From Alteromonas sp. M12 (GTDB lineage Bacteria > Pseudomonadota > Gammaproteobacteria > Enterobacterales > Alteromonadaceae), in assembly GCF_037478005.1 (NCBI RefSeq), contig NZ_CP144164.1, positions 2,666,001 to 2,730,000 of the forward strand: DNA of 64,000 nucleotides, in the 5' to 3' direction. Positions 53,999 through 64,000 of the stretch are shown here, one piece after another. The notes under the pieces are model-generated. The model saw only the letters and a list, made by a program, of their open reading frames with translations. It had not been told where the DNA came from and did not search any database. The translations under genes and the position numbers were made by a program. Numbering within the stretch: position 1 is the stretch's first letter; every line of letters begins with the position of its first letter.

Positions 53999-55362
53999 CT
54001 AATTTAAAAACCGAATTAAAGCAGCTAGTAAACCTTGCTTGGCCGCTGCTTATTGCTCAAATTACCCAAACCTTAATGGGTGTGTCCGATACCATCATGG
54101 CAGGCCGCTATTCAGCAACCGATATGGCAGCAGTGGCAATTGGGTTCAGCATTACCATTCCCATCTTGTGCTTTGTACAAGGTCTAGCGATGGCCATTCC
54201 GCCAATCGTCTCGAAACTGCACGGAGCTGGCGAATCGGAAAAAGCAGCGCAAAAGGTTCACCAAGCGTTTTATTTGATTATTCCAGTATCGATCTGTATT
54301 GCTCTTTCAGTATTCTTTATAGAGTACTGGTTTTCGTTGATGGACATCGAAGACAAATTACGCGATATCACTACTGATTACATGAAGTACATTGTTGTAT
54401 CAGCCCCAGCGTTCGCTGGATATCAAATTTTGCGTAATTATTGCGAAGGTTTGTCATTTACTAAACCGACTATGTTAATCATGGGATTAGGGTTAATCAT
54501 CAATATTCCAGCAAACTATATATTGATATACGGTAAATTTGGTTTGCCGGCTATGGGTGGTGTTGGATGTGGTTTGGCAACAAGCTTAGTATTTTTTGCG
54601 ATGTTTATTGGCACCGCACTCTATATCCATTTGTCTAAGCGTATTAACAGCAATTTATTTCAGAACTGGTCAAAACCCGATATTAGACAAATTTACATTA
54701 CTTTAAAGTTGGGACTTCCGATTGCGTTGACCTTACTTTTTGAAGTGACCTTATTTGGTGTGGTTGCACTGCTATTGTCACCACTTGGACCATTAACCGT
54801 TGCATCGCACCAGATCGCCCTCAACTTTTCAGCGACCATGTTTATGTTTCCACTGAGTTTAGGTATGGCAACAACTATACGTGTAGGTCATTTTTGGGGT
54901 AAACAAGATCAGGTTGGCGCAGCATTGGCAACCAAAACGGCAATCCTTTTAGGCCTTTTTATTGCGTGTTTTACAGCAATCATAACCATAGTCGCTAAAC
55001 AACAAATTTCCATGCTTTACACTGAAAATCGGCAAGTGATTGAGCTGGCCATGAGCCTAATGACCCTAGCTGCAATGTTTCAGCTTTCCGATTCTGTTCA
55101 AGCAATATCCGCAGGTGCATTACGGGGATACAAAGATACAACTGCGATGTTCATTATTTGCTTTTTTGCATATTGGGGCGTGGGTTTGCCAACCGGAATA
55201 ATTCTAGCGCTAACCGATTTTATTGTACCTGCTTTAGGTGCATCTGGATTCTGGATCGGTTTTATTTGCGGGTTAACAAGTGCCGCTATTATGTTGGGGT
55301 TCAGATTGAGTGTTATTCAAAAACGATTGAGATTACACCCTGAAATGTTTGACAATGCTTAA
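53995..55362 (+). CDS. MATE-family multidrug efflux transporter
   Basis: 455 residues, twelve membrane helices. N-terminal 'LVNLAWPLLIAQITQTLMGVSDTIMAG' is the NorM/DinF-type MATE signature, 'LGPLTVASHQIALNFSA' and 'ISAGALRGYKDTT' recur in the second half. Exports cationic drugs in exchange for Na+ or H+; substrate unknown. The start is TTG at 53995 within the moeA stop (TTGA), so it is translationally coupled to moeA. Confidence 0.9.
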   Translation: MTNLKTELKQLVNLAWPLLIAQITQTLMGVSDTIMAGRYSATDMAAVAIGFSITIPILCFVQGLAMAIPPIVSKLHGAGESEKAAQKVHQAFYLIIPVSICIALSVFFIEYWFSLMDIEDKLRDITTDYMKYIVVSAPAFAGYQILRNYCEGLSFTKPTMLIMGLGLIINIPANYILIYGKFGLPAMGGVGCGLATSLVFFAMFIGTALYIHLSKRINSNLFQNWSKPDIRQIYITLKLGLPIALTLLFEVTLFGVVALLLSPLGPLTVASHQIALNFSATMFMFPLSLGMATTIRVGHFWGKQDQVGAALATKTAILLGLFIACFTAIITIVAKQQISMLYTENRQVIELAMSLMTLAAMFQLSDSVQAISAGALRGYKDTTAMFIICFFAYWGVGLPTGIILALTDFIVPALGASGFWIGFICGLTSAAIMLGFRLSVIQKRLRLHPEMFDNA

Positions 55363-55432
55363 GGTTTTTTAGACTAAACCGGTGACAATAGAGCTTTCAA
55401 AAAAAGGTTTAAACACATCTGTCTCACCAACA

Positions 55433-55463
55433 AAAAAAGCTTGTAATAAATACAAGCTTTTTT
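55433..55463. terminator. Bidirectional rho-independent terminator (MATE / eda)
   Basis: AAAAAAGCTTGTA - ataaa - TACAAGCTTTTTT, symmetric, between convergent genes. Confidence 0.9.
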
Positions 55464-55484
55464 CATTTCAGTGGCTAAAAAACA

Positions 55485-56138
55485 CTACTTAGAAAGTGTT
55501 TTAGCACCTTCAACCGCCGCTTTAGCAAGCTCAGTGATACGATCCCAATCACCCGCTTCAACCGCATCGTCTGGCACCAACCAAGAACCGCCAGCACACT
55601 GAACGTTTGGCAAAGCCAAGTAATCTAAATAATTATTCGGACCGATTCCACCTGTTGGACAAAACGTGATATCAGGGAAAGGACCGCCAATAGATTTCAG
55701 CGCTTTTATACCACCTGAAGCTTCTGCAGGGAAAAACTTAAAGTGTGTGTAACCGATATCCAATCCAGTCATCAGCTCAGATATTGAAGCTATACCTGGG
55801 ATTAGAGATATTGAACAACGTTTGCCTGCTTCCAATAAGCTGGTAGTCATCCCTGGGCTAATTGCAAAAATAGCGCCTGCTTCTTCAACTTGCTTTAACT
55901 GCGCTTCGTTAGTCACTGTACCAGCACCAATAATGGCTTCAGGAACTTCAGTGGCGATTTTTTTGATCACATCAAGAGCGATTTCAGTGCGTAATGTCAC
56001 TTCAAGTACTTTAATGCCGCCTTTTATTAAAGCTTTTGCAACAGGTACTGCATGTTCAATATTTTTGATAACTAATACAGGTACGACTGGCCCCTGACTA
56101 AAAACTTCTTGCGAACTCATTTTCCAATTAAATGACAT
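55485..56138 (-). CDS. eda: KDPG/KHG aldolase
   Basis: Splits 2-keto-3-deoxy-6-phosphogluconate to pyruvate and glyceraldehyde-3-phosphate, last step of the Entner-Doudoroff path. 217 residues. Visible: catalytic Glu in 'KVLEVTLRT', '[12 protein letters not shown]', Schiff-base Lys in '[14 protein letters not shown]' (about residue 136), 'FCPTGGI'. AGGAG precedes the ATG. Last gene of zwf-pgl-edd-glk-eda, five bases after glk. Confidence 0.96.
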   Translation of the reverse strand: MSFNWKMSSQEVFSQGPVVPVLVIKNIEHAVPVAKALIKGGIKVLEVTLRTEIALDVIKKIATEVPEAIIGAGTVTNEAQLKQVEEAGAIFAISPGMTTSLLEAGKRCSISLIPGIASISELMTGLDIGYTHFKFFPAEASGGIKALKSIGGPFPDITFCPTGGIGPNNYLDYLALPNVQCAGGSWLVPDDAVEAGDWDRITELAKAAVEGAKTLSK

Positions 56139-56143
56139 ATTGC

Positions 56144-57097
56144 TTACTCCTTATGATTCTGTTGTAAATAGGCAGCTGCGCCCAGTAAACCATGATCAGG
56201 TTCTGTAATGATGTAGGTTGGGATGTTAGAGACATAATGTCTAAATCGTCCCTTGTCTTCAAAACGAGCACGAAACTTACTACTTTTAATAAAGTCAACA
56301 AAACGTGAAGCAATACCACCACCGATATATACGCCGCCATAGGTTGCTAAATTAAGCGCTAAGTTACCTGCAAAACTACCCATAATTTTGCAAAACTGCT
56401 GCAATGTTTCTACGCAGATTTCACATTCTTCAGATAGCGCTTTTTCAGTAATTTGGGCTGGATCAGCAAAAATAGCTGCTTGCTGATGTTTCTCTGCCAA
56501 CCCTTCATAGATATGTACGATGCCACGGCCTGATAAAACCTCTTCAGCAGACACATGCCCTAATTTCTTTTTAAGGTAGCGCCAAATAGCGAATTCATTC
56601 TCGTCATTTGCGGCAAAATCAACATGTCCGCCTTCGCCATCTAGAGCTTTCCAACCTTTATCCGTAAAAGTGAGGTGTTCTACACCTAAACCCGTACCTG
56701 GTCCAAAAACAGCAATATTGGCATTCAATTTTGGCGCACCAGCGCCAATTTGAACTTTTTGATCATCCTTTAACACTGGCAATGAATGCGCCACAGAAGT
56801 GAAGTCATTAATAACCCCCAGCCAATCCAAAGATAAACCTTTGGTTAGCTGGTCAATGGAAAACTCCCATGTGTGATTGGTCATTTTTACCCAATCACCG
56901 ATTACCGGGCACGCTATTGCGATACACCCAAAACTAAACTTAACCTCTGGAAATTCGCTAAAGTAATGTTTAATCGCATCTTCAATCGTAGGAAAATCAA
57001 CACATAAATATTTTTTGATATTGATTAAGTTATGTCCTTCAACTTGGCAAATACGAATATTTGTCCCACCGACATCGGCTACGAATTTAGAGGTCAT
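56144..57097 (-). CDS. glk: Glucokinase
   Basis: Phosphorylates glucose with ATP. 317 residues from the ATG at 57097 ('[16 protein letters not shown]'); the longer frame to 57145 lies inside edd. Visible: phosphate 1 'ADVGGTNIR', '[14 protein letters not shown]' (catalytic Asp), '[12 protein letters not shown]', 'GEGGHVDFA', '[13 protein letters not shown]'. Overlaps the end of edd by 11 bases. Proteobacterial-type Glk (not ROK). Confidence 0.95.
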   Translation of the reverse strand: MTSKFVADVGGTNIRICQVEGHNLINIKKYLCVDFPTIEDAIKHYFSEFPEVKFSFGCIAIACPVIGDWVKMTNHTWEFSIDQLTKGLSLDWLGVINDFTSVAHSLPVLKDDQKVQIGAGAPKLNANIAVFGPGTGLGVEHLTFTDKGWKALDGEGGHVDFAANDENEFAIWRYLKKKLGHVSAEEVLSGRGIVHIYEGLAEKHQQAAIFADPAQITEKALSEECEICVETLQQFCKIMGSFAGNLALNLATYGGVYIGGGIASRFVDFIKSSKFRARFEDKGRFRHYVSNIPTYIITEPDHGLLGAAAYLQQNHKE

Positions 57098-58922
57098 GTT
57101 GATTACCTGATCCAGCAAATAGAGAACATGCGCCCTGCTCTGCACCCGTTAGAGAGTTGCGCATAGAAGCAAACATTTCACGGCCCATACCAATTTGGTG
57201 TTTGTCAGTTTGTGCCACTTTAGTTTTTCGTTTCGCCAATTCTTCAGTGCTAACCAATAAACACATCTCACCGGTTTCAGTGTTGAGCTCGATTAAATCG
57301 CCACTTTCGACTTTGGCTAACAAACCACCGTGATAGGCTTCAGGGGTCACATGGATAGCAGCTGGTACTTTTCCAGATGCACCAGACATACGACCATCGG
57401 TGACTAAAGCAACTTTAAAGCCTTTGTCCTGCAACACACCAAGAGGCGGCGTTAAACTATGCAGTTCAGGCATACCAATCGCTGCCGGACCTTGGAAACG
57501 AACGACAACAATACAATCTTTATCTAAATCACCGGCCTTGAAGGCATCGGCCAATTCGAACTGATCTTCAAATACCACTGCCGGAGCTTTAATTTTGCAA
57601 TGAGGTTCACGTAATGCCGAAGTTTTCATCACCGCACGGCCCAAATTGCCATGCAAAACAGATAAACCGCCATCGGGTTTAAATGGTTTAGCAACAGATG
57701 AGATCACTTCAGGATCAAATGACTCAGCCGGACCATCTTGCCAAGTCAACTCGCCATCTTTCAATGTAGGTTCTTTGGTATATTGTTCTAACCCTTCGCC
57801 ACAAATGGTTTTCACATCGTTATGCAATAAACCGGCGCTTAGCAATTCTTTAAACAAAACTGCCATACCGCCAGCGGCAGTAAAGTGGTTAATATCAGCA
57901 GAACCGTTCGGATAAATCCGTGTTAACAAAGGTACTGCATTGGAAATGTCAGAAAAGTCATCCCAATTTATCTCATAACCCGCAGAGCGTGCGACTGCAA
58001 CTAAATGCATGGTGTGGTTAGTTGAGCCACCTGTTGCAAGTAATGCGACTAAGCCATTGACTAATGCTTTGGCATCCACAATATGACCAATAGGCGTATA
58101 ATTATCACCTAAATCGGTTAATCGAGTCACTTGACGGGCAGCGGCTTTAGTTAATTCATCCCGTAAATCCGTACCTGGATTAACAAAAGAAGAGCCTGGC
58201 AAATGCAGTCCCATCACCTCAACCACTAATTGGTTACTGTTAGCGGTACCATAAAAGGTACACGTACCCGCTGAGTGATAACTTTTCGATTCTGATTCAA
58301 GTAACTCTTTGCGCCCTACTTTACCTTGAGCGAACATTTGGCGTACGCGCGCTTTTTCTTTATTAGGTAAACCAGAAGGCATTGGACCCGCAGGTACAAA
58401 AACTGTTGGTAAATGTCCAAAACTCAAAGCGCCCATTAATAATCCTGGGACGATTTTGTCACAAATGCCCAGCATCAATGCGCCATCGAACATATTATGC
58501 GACAGCCCTACTGCGGTAGAAAGAGCAATGACATCACGACTCATCAAGCTCAGATCCATGCCAGGATTACCTTGAGTAACCCCATCACACATAGCCGGAA
58601 CACCACCGGCAAACTGGGCAACACTACCGATATCACGAATAGCATCTTTTAGTATTTGCGGATAAGCTTCATAAGGTTGGTGTGCAGAAAGCATGTCATT
58701 GTATGACGATACAATGGCAATATTTGATTTAGTTAAGCTAGTTAAATCAGCTTTATCTTCTGTATTACAGGCAGCAAAACCATGGGCTAAGTTGCCACAA
58801 GATAAAACACCACGATGTGGCCCTTGCAAGCGTGCGCTTTCAATTTTGTCTAGATAATTTTGTCTGGATTGTCGACTTCGTTCGATAATCCGCTCGGTTA
58901 CTTCTTGAATCACAGAATTCAT
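57087..58922 (-). CDS. edd: Phosphogluconate dehydratase
   Basis: Dehydrates 6-phosphogluconate to KDPG. 611 residues from the ATG at 58922, which has AGGAG six bases upstream; a frame to 58943 overlaps pgl. IlvD/Edd family: '[13 protein letters not shown]'-type segment ('[15 protein letters not shown]'), '[22 protein letters not shown]' (4Fe-4S Cys, in part), '[13 protein letters not shown]', '[17 protein letters not shown]', '[18 protein letters not shown]'. Oxygen-labile iron-sulfur enzyme. Operon member. Confidence 0.96.
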   Translation of the reverse strand: MNSVIQEVTERIIERSRQSRQNYLDKIESARLQGPHRGVLSCGNLAHGFAACNTEDKADLTSLTKSNIAIVSSYNDMLSAHQPYEAYPQILKDAIRDIGSVAQFAGGVPAMCDGVTQGNPGMDLSLMSRDVIALSTAVGLSHNMFDGALMLGICDKIVPGLLMGALSFGHLPTVFVPAGPMPSGLPNKEKARVRQMFAQGKVGRKELLESESKSYHSAGTCTFYGTANSNQLVVEVMGLHLPGSSFVNPGTDLRDELTKAAARQVTRLTDLGDNYTPIGHIVDAKALVNGLVALLATGGSTNHTMHLVAVARSAGYEINWDDFSDISNAVPLLTRIYPNGSADINHFTAAGGMAVLFKELLSAGLLHNDVKTICGEGLEQYTKEPTLKDGELTWQDGPAESFDPEVISSVAKPFKPDGGLSVLHGNLGRAVMKTSALREPHCKIKAPAVVFEDQFELADAFKAGDLDKDCIVVVRFQGPAAIGMPELHSLTPPLGVLQDKGFKVALVTDGRMSGASGKVPAAIHVTPEAYHGGLLAKVESGDLIELNTETGEMCLLVSTEELAKRKTKVAQTDKHQIGMGREMFASMRNSLTGAEQGACSLFAGSGNQHDL

Positions 58923-58930
58923 ATGTTCTC

Positions 58931-59623
58931 CTAAGCAGCCCAAATAAGTTTTACATCGGTATTATTAAAGACGGCTCGAATAGGCATTTCCAAGGCGTCA
59001 TCACTTTGCTGAGCAATGTCGATAATACGTTTTTTAGATTCACCCACTAAATGTAAAAAGATATTTTCACTGTTGAGTATACTTTTTAATGTTAGTGACA
59101 TTCTTTGATTTGGCGCAGTGGTAGGAGTAACCGCAATATAATCGCTATCTAAATTGGTATTTAAGCCTTGTTCCAATTGTTCAGAACAGGGAAACAGCGA
59201 AGCGGTGTGACCATCTTCACCCATGCCAAGAATTAACGCATCAAAAGGCGTTTTTATCTTGCTTAAATTCGTATTTAAAAAAGACACGGCATCACAGGCA
59301 TCGGCCTCTGATGTTTTTAATCCAAAAAAATTCGCCACTGCGGCTTTATTGATCAATAGTTCACGCTTCACCATTGCAGCATTGCTCGCCGGATCGCTTT
59401 CGTCCACCCAGCGTTCATCAACTAAGGTTACGTCTACCTTTTCCCATTCTAAGTCTTGCTTAGAAAGCTGATTAAACATCGCAGCCGGAGTACGTCCACC
59501 TGAAACGGCTAAACTAGCTCGACCGTTTTTGGCTATTCCTTGTTTCAAGATATCTGCGATTTGACTTGAAAAATCTTGATTCAAAAGCTCAACTGAAGAA
59601 TATTTAGTTTCAATTAGCGCCAT
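58931..59623 (-). CDS. pgl: 6-phosphogluconolactonase
   Basis: Hydrolyses 6-phosphogluconolactone. 230 residues from the ATG at 59623 ('[19 protein letters not shown]'), directly after the zwf stop; GGAAG upstream. SOL/DevB-type signatures: '[16 protein letters not shown]', '[21 protein letters not shown]' (in part), '[15 protein letters not shown]'. Operon member between zwf and edd. Confidence 0.95.
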   Translation of the reverse strand: MALIETKYSSVELLNQDFSSQIADILKQGIAKNGRASLAVSGGRTPAAMFNQLSKQDLEWEKVDVTLVDERWVDESDPASNAAMVKRELLINKAAVANFFGLKTSEADACDAVSFLNTNLSKIKTPFDALILGMGEDGHTASLFPCSEQLEQGLNTNLDSDYIAVTPTTAPNQRMSLTLKSILNSENIFLHLVGESKKRIIDIAQQSDDALEMPIRAVFNNTDVKLIWAA

Positions 59624-59624
59624 A

Positions 59625-61118
59625 TTACTTTTTCTTCCCAATTCGCGATTCATACCATGCACGATTATCTCGAGCTAGCAGCGCTATTGATGCTACTGGA
59701 CCCCAAGTACCAGCCTGATAAGGTTCAGGTAAATCATTGTTGGCACCCCAAGCGCGGAATATTCCGTCAACCCAAGTCCAAGCTTGTTCAACTTCATCAC
59801 GACGCACGAACAATGCCTGATTACCGATCATCACTTCTAACAGTAATTTTTCGTAAGCATCGGCAATACGGTCATCTTTGAACTCTTCAGAAAAACTTAG
59901 GTTCAAGCGCGATTTTTGCAAGTCCATGGAACCACTACTAGTTAGCCCAGGTACTTTGTTCATTACGGTAATTTCAACACCTTCATCAGGTTGCAGACGA
60001 ATGGTTAATTTATTAGGTGGTAATTGCGCAAAACTTTCCCCAAATAAATTGTGAGGTTGGCGTTTAAAGTAAATAACGACTTCACTGGTTTTGCTTGGCA
60101 AACGTTTACCAGTACGCAGGTAAAACGGAACCCCTGCCCAACGCCAGTTATCTAGATGAACTTTGAGTGATACAAAGGTTTCTGTTTCAGACTTGGTATT
60201 AGCGCCTTCTTCATCCAAATAGCCAGGTACTTCTTTGCCTTTTACAAAACCACCTACATACTGACCACGTACAGTATCTGTTTGTACATTGGCAGCGGTA
60301 ATAGGTCTAAGCGCTTTCAACACTTTTAACTTTTCGTCACGAATACTGTCTGCATCTAAAACTGCGGGCGGTTCCATGGCAATCAACGTTAGGATTTGCA
60401 ACAAGTGGTTTTGCACCATATCGCGCATTTGACCAGCTTCATCAAAATATCCCCAACGGCCTTCAATCCCAACTGATTCAGCCACAGAAATTTGCACATG
60501 GTCGATACAGTTATGATCCCAATTGGTTGCAAAAATTGAATTGGCAAAGCGTAATGAAACAAGGTTTAAAACAGTTTCTTTACCTAAATAGTGATCAATT
60601 CGATAAATTTGTTTTTCGTCGAAGAACTCAGCAACTTGATCGTTGATGACTTTTGACGACTTCAAATCATGACCAAGTGGTTTTTCAAGCACAACACGTA
60701 CACTCGAATCGATAACACCTGCATTGTGCAAGCCTTTACAAATGTCACCAAAGATAGAAGGTGGCGTTGCTAAGTAGCAAACCATAGTCCGCGATCTATC
60801 TACATGCTGTTTAAACGATGGGTAACTATTTATGTCTTTCATGTCGACACAAACATAATCTAATTTTTCTGAAAAACGATTCCAAGTATCTTCACATAGG
60901 GCTTCGCCACTAAATTCAACGATACTATCTTTAACATCCTCAACATATTCTTCGTTGCTGATATCTTGACGAGCCGCACCGATGATACGTGAATCGGCGT
61001 GGACTAAATTTGCTTTTTCTAACTGATATAAAGCCGGCAATAATTTACGGCGGGCCAGATCCCCTTTAGTACCAAAAAGGACAAAGTCGCACGGTTCAAT
61101 AGAATTTTCCAACACCAT
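59625..61118 (-). CDS. zwf: Glucose-6-phosphate dehydrogenase
   Basis: NADP-dependent entry to the Entner-Doudoroff and pentose-phosphate paths. 497 residues. Rossmann 'LFGTKGDLARRKLLPALYQL' (residues about 14-33), active site 'YRIDHYLGKETVLNL' with catalytic His further on in 'FANSIFATNWDHNCIDHVQI', and 'DNWRWAGVPFYLRTGKRLP'. First gene of the operon; its leader holds palindromes suited to HexR. Confidence 0.96.
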   Translation of the reverse strand: MVLENSIEPCDFVLFGTKGDLARRKLLPALYQLEKANLVHADSRIIGAARQDISNEEYVEDVKDSIVEFSGEALCEDTWNRFSEKLDYVCVDMKDINSYPSFKQHVDRSRTMVCYLATPPSIFGDICKGLHNAGVIDSSVRVVLEKPLGHDLKSSKVINDQVAEFFDEKQIYRIDHYLGKETVLNLVSLRFANSIFATNWDHNCIDHVQISVAESVGIEGRWGYFDEAGQMRDMVQNHLLQILTLIAMEPPAVLDADSIRDEKLKVLKALRPITAANVQTDTVRGQYVGGFVKGKEVPGYLDEEGANTKSETETFVSLKVHLDNWRWAGVPFYLRTGKRLPSKTSEVVIYFKRQPHNLFGESFAQLPPNKLTIRLQPDEGVEITVMNKVPGLTSSGSMDLQKSRLNLSFSEEFKDDRIADAYEKLLLEVMIGNQALFVRRDEVEQAWTWVDGIFRAWGANNDLPEPYQAGTWGPVASIALLARDNRAWYESRIGKKK

Positions 61119-61158
61119 TTTAATGACCTATATATAGAAGAATGAACACTAATAAAAT

Positions 61159-61168
61159 GTAATTACAA
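61159..61168. promoter_or_regulatory. Possible HexR half/weak site near zwf
   Basis: TGTAATTACA, a 10-bp palindrome built of the HexR half-sites TGTAAT/ATTACA overlapped, 41 bases upstream of the zwf start. Weak on its own. Confidence 0.35.
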
Positions 61169-61215
61169 CAAATGAATTACGTTTTATTATGACAATTGAG
61201 CTAAAATTTAACATT

Positions 61216-61239
61216 ATATGTTGTAATATTACAACATAT
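61216..61239. promoter_or_regulatory. 24-bp perfect palindrome between zwf and hexR, likely HexR operator
   Basis: The sequence ATATGTTGTAAT followed by its exact reverse complement. It contains TGTAAT-ATTACA, the HexR half-sites with a spacing three bases shorter than the pyk site. It lies about 98 bases from zwf and 167 from hexR, so it could serve both. Confidence 0.6.
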
Positions 61240-61405
61240 TACGTCTCTTGTTTAATTACAAATAATATGGTTATTTTAACAAAACTTATAAAAAATGCTG
61301 GCTAATTTGGTAAAAACTTACAACAATTACTGTAACAAACCGACAAAAGTAGTGTTAAATGTCGTTTAAACTAAGTCGCAACAAAACAATAAGATTTATG
61401 CACCG

Positions 61406-62257
61406 ATGAATATTCTTGAAAAAATAACACAAAATAAATCCGTTTTTAGTAAATCTGAAAGAAAAGTAGCGGATATAATTTTAGATAATCCTCAAACAGC
61501 AATACATTCAAGTATAGCTACACTTGCTAAAATGTCAGATGTCAGCGAACCAACCGTTAATCGGTTTTGTCGTCGCCTAGACACTAAGGGATTTCCAGAT
61601 TTCAAACTGCATCTTGCCCAAAGTCTTGCCAACGGAACGCCCTATGTCAATCGACATGTCGAGGAAAATGACGGGCCTGAGGAATATACTAAAAAAATAT
61701 TCGAATCAACCATGGCGTCATTAGAAGTTGCAAGGCAATCAGTCGATATCAATACAATCAATCGTGCCGTTGATTTGCTTACCCAAGCTCAAAAAATATC
61801 GTTTTTTGGTTTAGGGGCAAGTGCTTCTGTTGCCCACGATGCCCTTAATAAATTTTTTAGATTCAACGTTCCCGTTGTCTATTTTGAAGATATTTTGATG
61901 CAACGTATGAGTTGCATGAACAGCACTGAAGATGACGTCGTCGTATTGATCTCACACACTGGCAGAACAAAAAGCCTAGTGGAGATCGCACATATTGCCA
62001 GAGCAAACGATGCAACTGTAGTTGGGATAACATCTAAAAATAGCCCATTAGCCAAAGAGTGTAATTTAGTTTTATCACTCGAGGTGCCTGAAGATACTGA
62101 CATGTACATGCCAATGGCATCCAGAATCGCGCAATTAATTCTAATTGATATTCTCGCTACCGGCTTTACTTTAAGACGCGGTGGTAAGTTTAGAGAAAAC
62201 CTAAAACGTGTAAAAGATACACTCAGAGGGTCTAGATTTGAAAAGCGAGACGAGTAG
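61406..62257 (+). CDS. hexR: HexR, RpiR-family regulator of central carbon metabolism
   Basis: 283 residues. N-terminal RpiR HTH ('ITQNKSVFSKSERKVADIILDNPQ' in part, then 'MSDVSEPTVNRFCRRLDTKGFPDFKLHLAQSL', in part) and C-terminal SIS domain ('KISFFGLGASASVAHDALNKFF', 'VVLISHTGRTKSLVEIAHIAR', in part) that binds KDPG. In Shewanella and other gammaproteobacteria HexR controls zwf-edd-eda and pyk; KDPG releases it from DNA. Its position divergent from zwf and upstream of pyk fits. Confidence 0.92.
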   Translation: MNILEKITQNKSVFSKSERKVADIILDNPQTAIHSSIATLAKMSDVSEPTVNRFCRRLDTKGFPDFKLHLAQSLANGTPYVNRHVEENDGPEEYTKKIFESTMASLEVARQSVDINTINRAVDLLTQAQKISFFGLGASASVAHDALNKFFRFNVPVVYFEDILMQRMSCMNSTEDDVVVLISHTGRTKSLVEIAHIARANDATVVGITSKNSPLAKECNLVLSLEVPEDTDMYMPMASRIAQLILIDILATGFTLRRGGKFRENLKRVKDTLRGSRFEKRDE

Positions 62258-62337
62258 CTTACAGTGACTGTCATTTAATATTCATCAAAGTATTTACTTA
62301 AATTAATTCACATTTACGCAACTTTGCACTACTATTT

Positions 62338-62352
62338 TGTAATAAAATTACA
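62338..62352. promoter_or_regulatory. HexR binding site upstream of pyk
   Basis: TGTAATAAAATTACA, a full match to the HexR consensus TGTAATWWWATTACA that I recall from Shewanella, 106 bases before the pyk start. Confidence 0.8.
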
Positions 62353-62380
62353 AAAACCTGAGTTTGCTGTCAGATTATTT

Positions 62381-62406
62381 GCCGAAAAAGCACAAATCGG
62401 CTTTTT
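62381..62406 (+). terminator. Weak terminator or leader hairpin between hexR and pyk
   Basis: GCCGA - aaaagcacaaa - TCGGC followed by TTTTT. A short stem with a large loop, located after the HexR site and 50 bases before pyk, so either the hexR terminator or a pyk leader attenuator. Confidence 0.4.
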
Positions 62407-62457
62407 ATTCGCCAATTCAGGTTATTTTTTAACAAACCAAGTCGGACACTAAACTCT

Positions 62458-63894
62458 ATGTTAAGACGTACTAAAATTCTCGCTACTCTTGGACCCGCAA
62501 CAGACACCCCTGAAATGATAGAAGGTATTATCAAGGCAGGCGCAAATGTCGTGCGTATGAATTTCTCTCACGGAACTGCAGAAGACCATATTAATAGAGC
62601 CAAAATTGTAAGAGATGTGGCCAAAAAATTGGGGAAATACATTGCTATCCTTGGTGATCTTCAAGGTCCAAAAATTCGAGTGTCTCGGTTCAAAGATGGT
62701 CCAATTAAATTAAACATCGGTGATGAATTCATTCTTGACGCTGAAATGGGCAAAGAAGATGGCGACCAAAAATCTGTAGGAATTGACTACAAAGCCCTAC
62801 CAGATGATGTGCACCCTGATGATTTGTTGTTATTAGACGATGGCAGAATTCAACTGCTAGTTGAAAAAGTAGTAGGTAGAAAAGTATTCACCAAAGTAAC
62901 TGTAGGTGGAAAGCTGTCTAACAATAAAGGCATCAACCGTCTCGGCGGCGGGTTATCTGCAGAAGCGTTAACAGAGAAAGACAAACAAGACATTAAAACG
63001 GCCGCACAAATGGACGTTGATTATCTTGCCGTGTCGTTTCCTAGATGTGGAGCTGATTTAGATTATGCTCGTAAACTTGCGGTAGAAGCAGGTTGTAGAG
63101 CGCTTATTTGCGCCAAAGTCGAAAGAGCTGAGACAGTCGCCAGTGATGAAGCAATAGATGACATTATCCAAGCATCAGATGCGGTAATGGTTGCCCGTGG
63201 TGATTTAGGTGTTGAAATTGGTGATGCAGAGTTAGTTGGTGTACAGAAAAAATTGATTTCCCGCTCCAGACAAATGAACAAGGTAGTGATCACTGCTACG
63301 CAAATGATGGAGTCGATGATCAGCAGCCCTATGCCAACTCGAGCCGAAGTAATGGACGTGGCAAATGCGGTATTAGATGGCACAGATGCAGTGATGCTTT
63401 CTGCCGAAACCGCAGCCGGTGAATTCCCCATCGAAACCGTTGCCGCGATGGCGCGAGTATGTGAAGGTGCAGAAACTCACCCAAGCGTTAAAATATCTAA
63501 ACACCGCGTCGATGAAAAATTCACATCAGTGAGTGAGACTGTTGCGCTTTCAGCAGTGTATGCGGCCAACCACTTGGCTAGCATCAAAGCTTTGATAGCG
63601 TTAACCGAAAGTGGTAACACATCTAAAATCATGTCTCGCATTACTACTTCGTTGCCTATCTATGCCTTATCAAGACACGAATCAACGTTAAATACTATGG
63701 CCCTTTTCAGAGGCGTCAAACAGGTTTATTTCGATTCTCGAGGCAGTGAGCCGGGTAAATTGAAACAAGACGTTATTGATGTTTTAAAAAGCAAAGGTAT
63801 CGTTGAAAGTGGTGATTGTTTTGTTATGACTTATGGTGATGAAATGGAAACCATAGGCTCTACTAACGCATTTAAGATTGTTACTGTTCCCTAA
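62458..63894 (+). CDS. pyk: Pyruvate kinase
   Basis: Phosphoenolpyruvate + ADP to pyruvate + ATP. 478 residues, PykA-like length. Visible: '[18 protein letters not shown]', '[13 protein letters not shown]', '[12 protein letters not shown]', catalytic Lys in '[12 protein letters not shown]', '[13 protein letters not shown]', '[21 protein letters not shown]' (in part), '[15 protein letters not shown]'. C-terminal allosteric domain from about residue 350. Expected target of HexR through the site at 62338-62352. Confidence 0.96.
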   Translation: MLRRTKILATLGPATDTPEMIEGIIKAGANVVRMNFSHGTAEDHINRAKIVRDVAKKLGKYIAILGDLQGPKIRVSRFKDGPIKLNIGDEFILDAEMGKEDGDQKSVGIDYKALPDDVHPDDLLLLDDGRIQLLVEKVVGRKVFTKVTVGGKLSNNKGINRLGGGLSAEALTEKDKQDIKTAAQMDVDYLAVSFPRCGADLDYARKLAVEAGCRALICAKVERAETVASDEAIDDIIQASDAVMVARGDLGVEIGDAELVGVQKKLISRSRQMNKVVITATQMMESMISSPMPTRAEVMDVANAVLDGTDAVMLSAETAAGEFPIETVAAMARVCEGAETHPSVKISKHRVDEKFTSVSETVALSAVYAANHLASIKALIALTESGNTSKIMSRITTSLPIYALSRHESTLNTMALFRGVKQVYFDSRGSEPGKLKQDVIDVLKSKGIVESGDCFVMTYGDEMETIGSTNAFKIVTVP

Positions 63895-63925
63895 ATAAAG
63901 TTTCAATTTCAGTTTTAATTTAATG

Positions 63926-63962
63926 AGCACCATTGCTAGCCTTAGCAATGGTGCTTTTTTAA
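63926..63962 (+). terminator. Rho-independent terminator of pyk
   Basis: AGCACCATTGCTA - gcct - TAGCAATGGTGCT followed by TTTTTT; 13-bp perfect stem. Confidence 0.92.
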
Positions 63963-64000
63963 TTCCTAAATCTGCCCTTCCCCAATCTTTTGTTTCTGCT

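Overview
The window reads as chromosome of a marine gammaproteobacterium of the order Alteromonadales, probably an Alteromonadaceae member close to Glaciecola/Paraglaciecola. This is inferred from gene order (purC-bamC-dapA / gcvR-bcp / perM / bepA / hda / purMN; zwf-pgl-edd-glk-eda next to hexR and pyk), moderate AT richness, the long form of PurC, and the TonB-receptor and integron content. No rRNA, tRNA, CRISPR array or prophage was recognised.

Region 1 (1 to about 13.7 kb) is an integron cassette array: about a dozen small cassettes, nearly all with genes on the minus strand, separated by attC-like inverted repeats (TAACGCC... to ...GTTAGGC). Cargo: a partial MerR regulator, a PhzF-family protein, small membrane proteins, three toxin-antitoxin loci (HigBA-like with a frameshifted toxin, CcdAB on the opposite strand with its own promoter, RelE/ParE-YefM), a PEP-CTERM protein, a lipoprotein, a zinc-ribbon plus membrane-protein pair, a NERD-nuclease/SF1-helicase protein, an HNH protein, a gene-less cassette and a small secreted protein. 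No integrase lies at the expected (right) end, so as seen this is an array without an adjacent integrase. Two nearly identical IS110/IS1111-family elements are inserted at exactly the same position (CT^AACGCC) of two different attC sites. Their transposases encode identical proteins, while their 3' non-coding ends, where this group is known to encode its guide RNA, differ by a length-variable block and four substitutions.

Region 2 (13.7-30 kb) is mostly core chromosome: two tandem paralogues of unknown function, a flavin reductase, then purC, bamC, dapA, gcvR, bcp, an AI-2E/PerM transporter, bepA, a TlpA-like thioredoxin, an ArsC/YfgD-like protein, a WrbA-like protein, DUF2069, hda, DUF2066, purM, purN and DUF3108. 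This is the order of the homologous E. coli segment with small insertions.

Region 3 (30-46 kb): fadE followed by a 25-bp tandem repeat; a lipoprotein; adenosine deaminase; a LuxR-type response regulator; cmoA-cmoB for tRNA wobble modification; a YkgJ-like protein; a TonB receptor-dienelactone hydrolase-RidA-RidA cluster; and a molybdenum-cofactor operon moaA-mobA-moaB-moaC-moaD-moaE preceded by a recognisable Moco riboswitch.

Region 4 (46-64 kb): a four-gene operon that forms a closed glucosylglycerate cycle (glycerate kinase, phosphatase, glucosyl-3-phosphoglycerate synthase, glucosylglycerate phosphorylase); an EF-hand protein; a TraB/GumN protein; moeA plus a MATE exporter; and the Entner-Doudoroff operon zwf-pgl-edd-glk-eda, divergent from its likely regulator hexR, with pyk downstream behind a perfect HexR-type palindrome.
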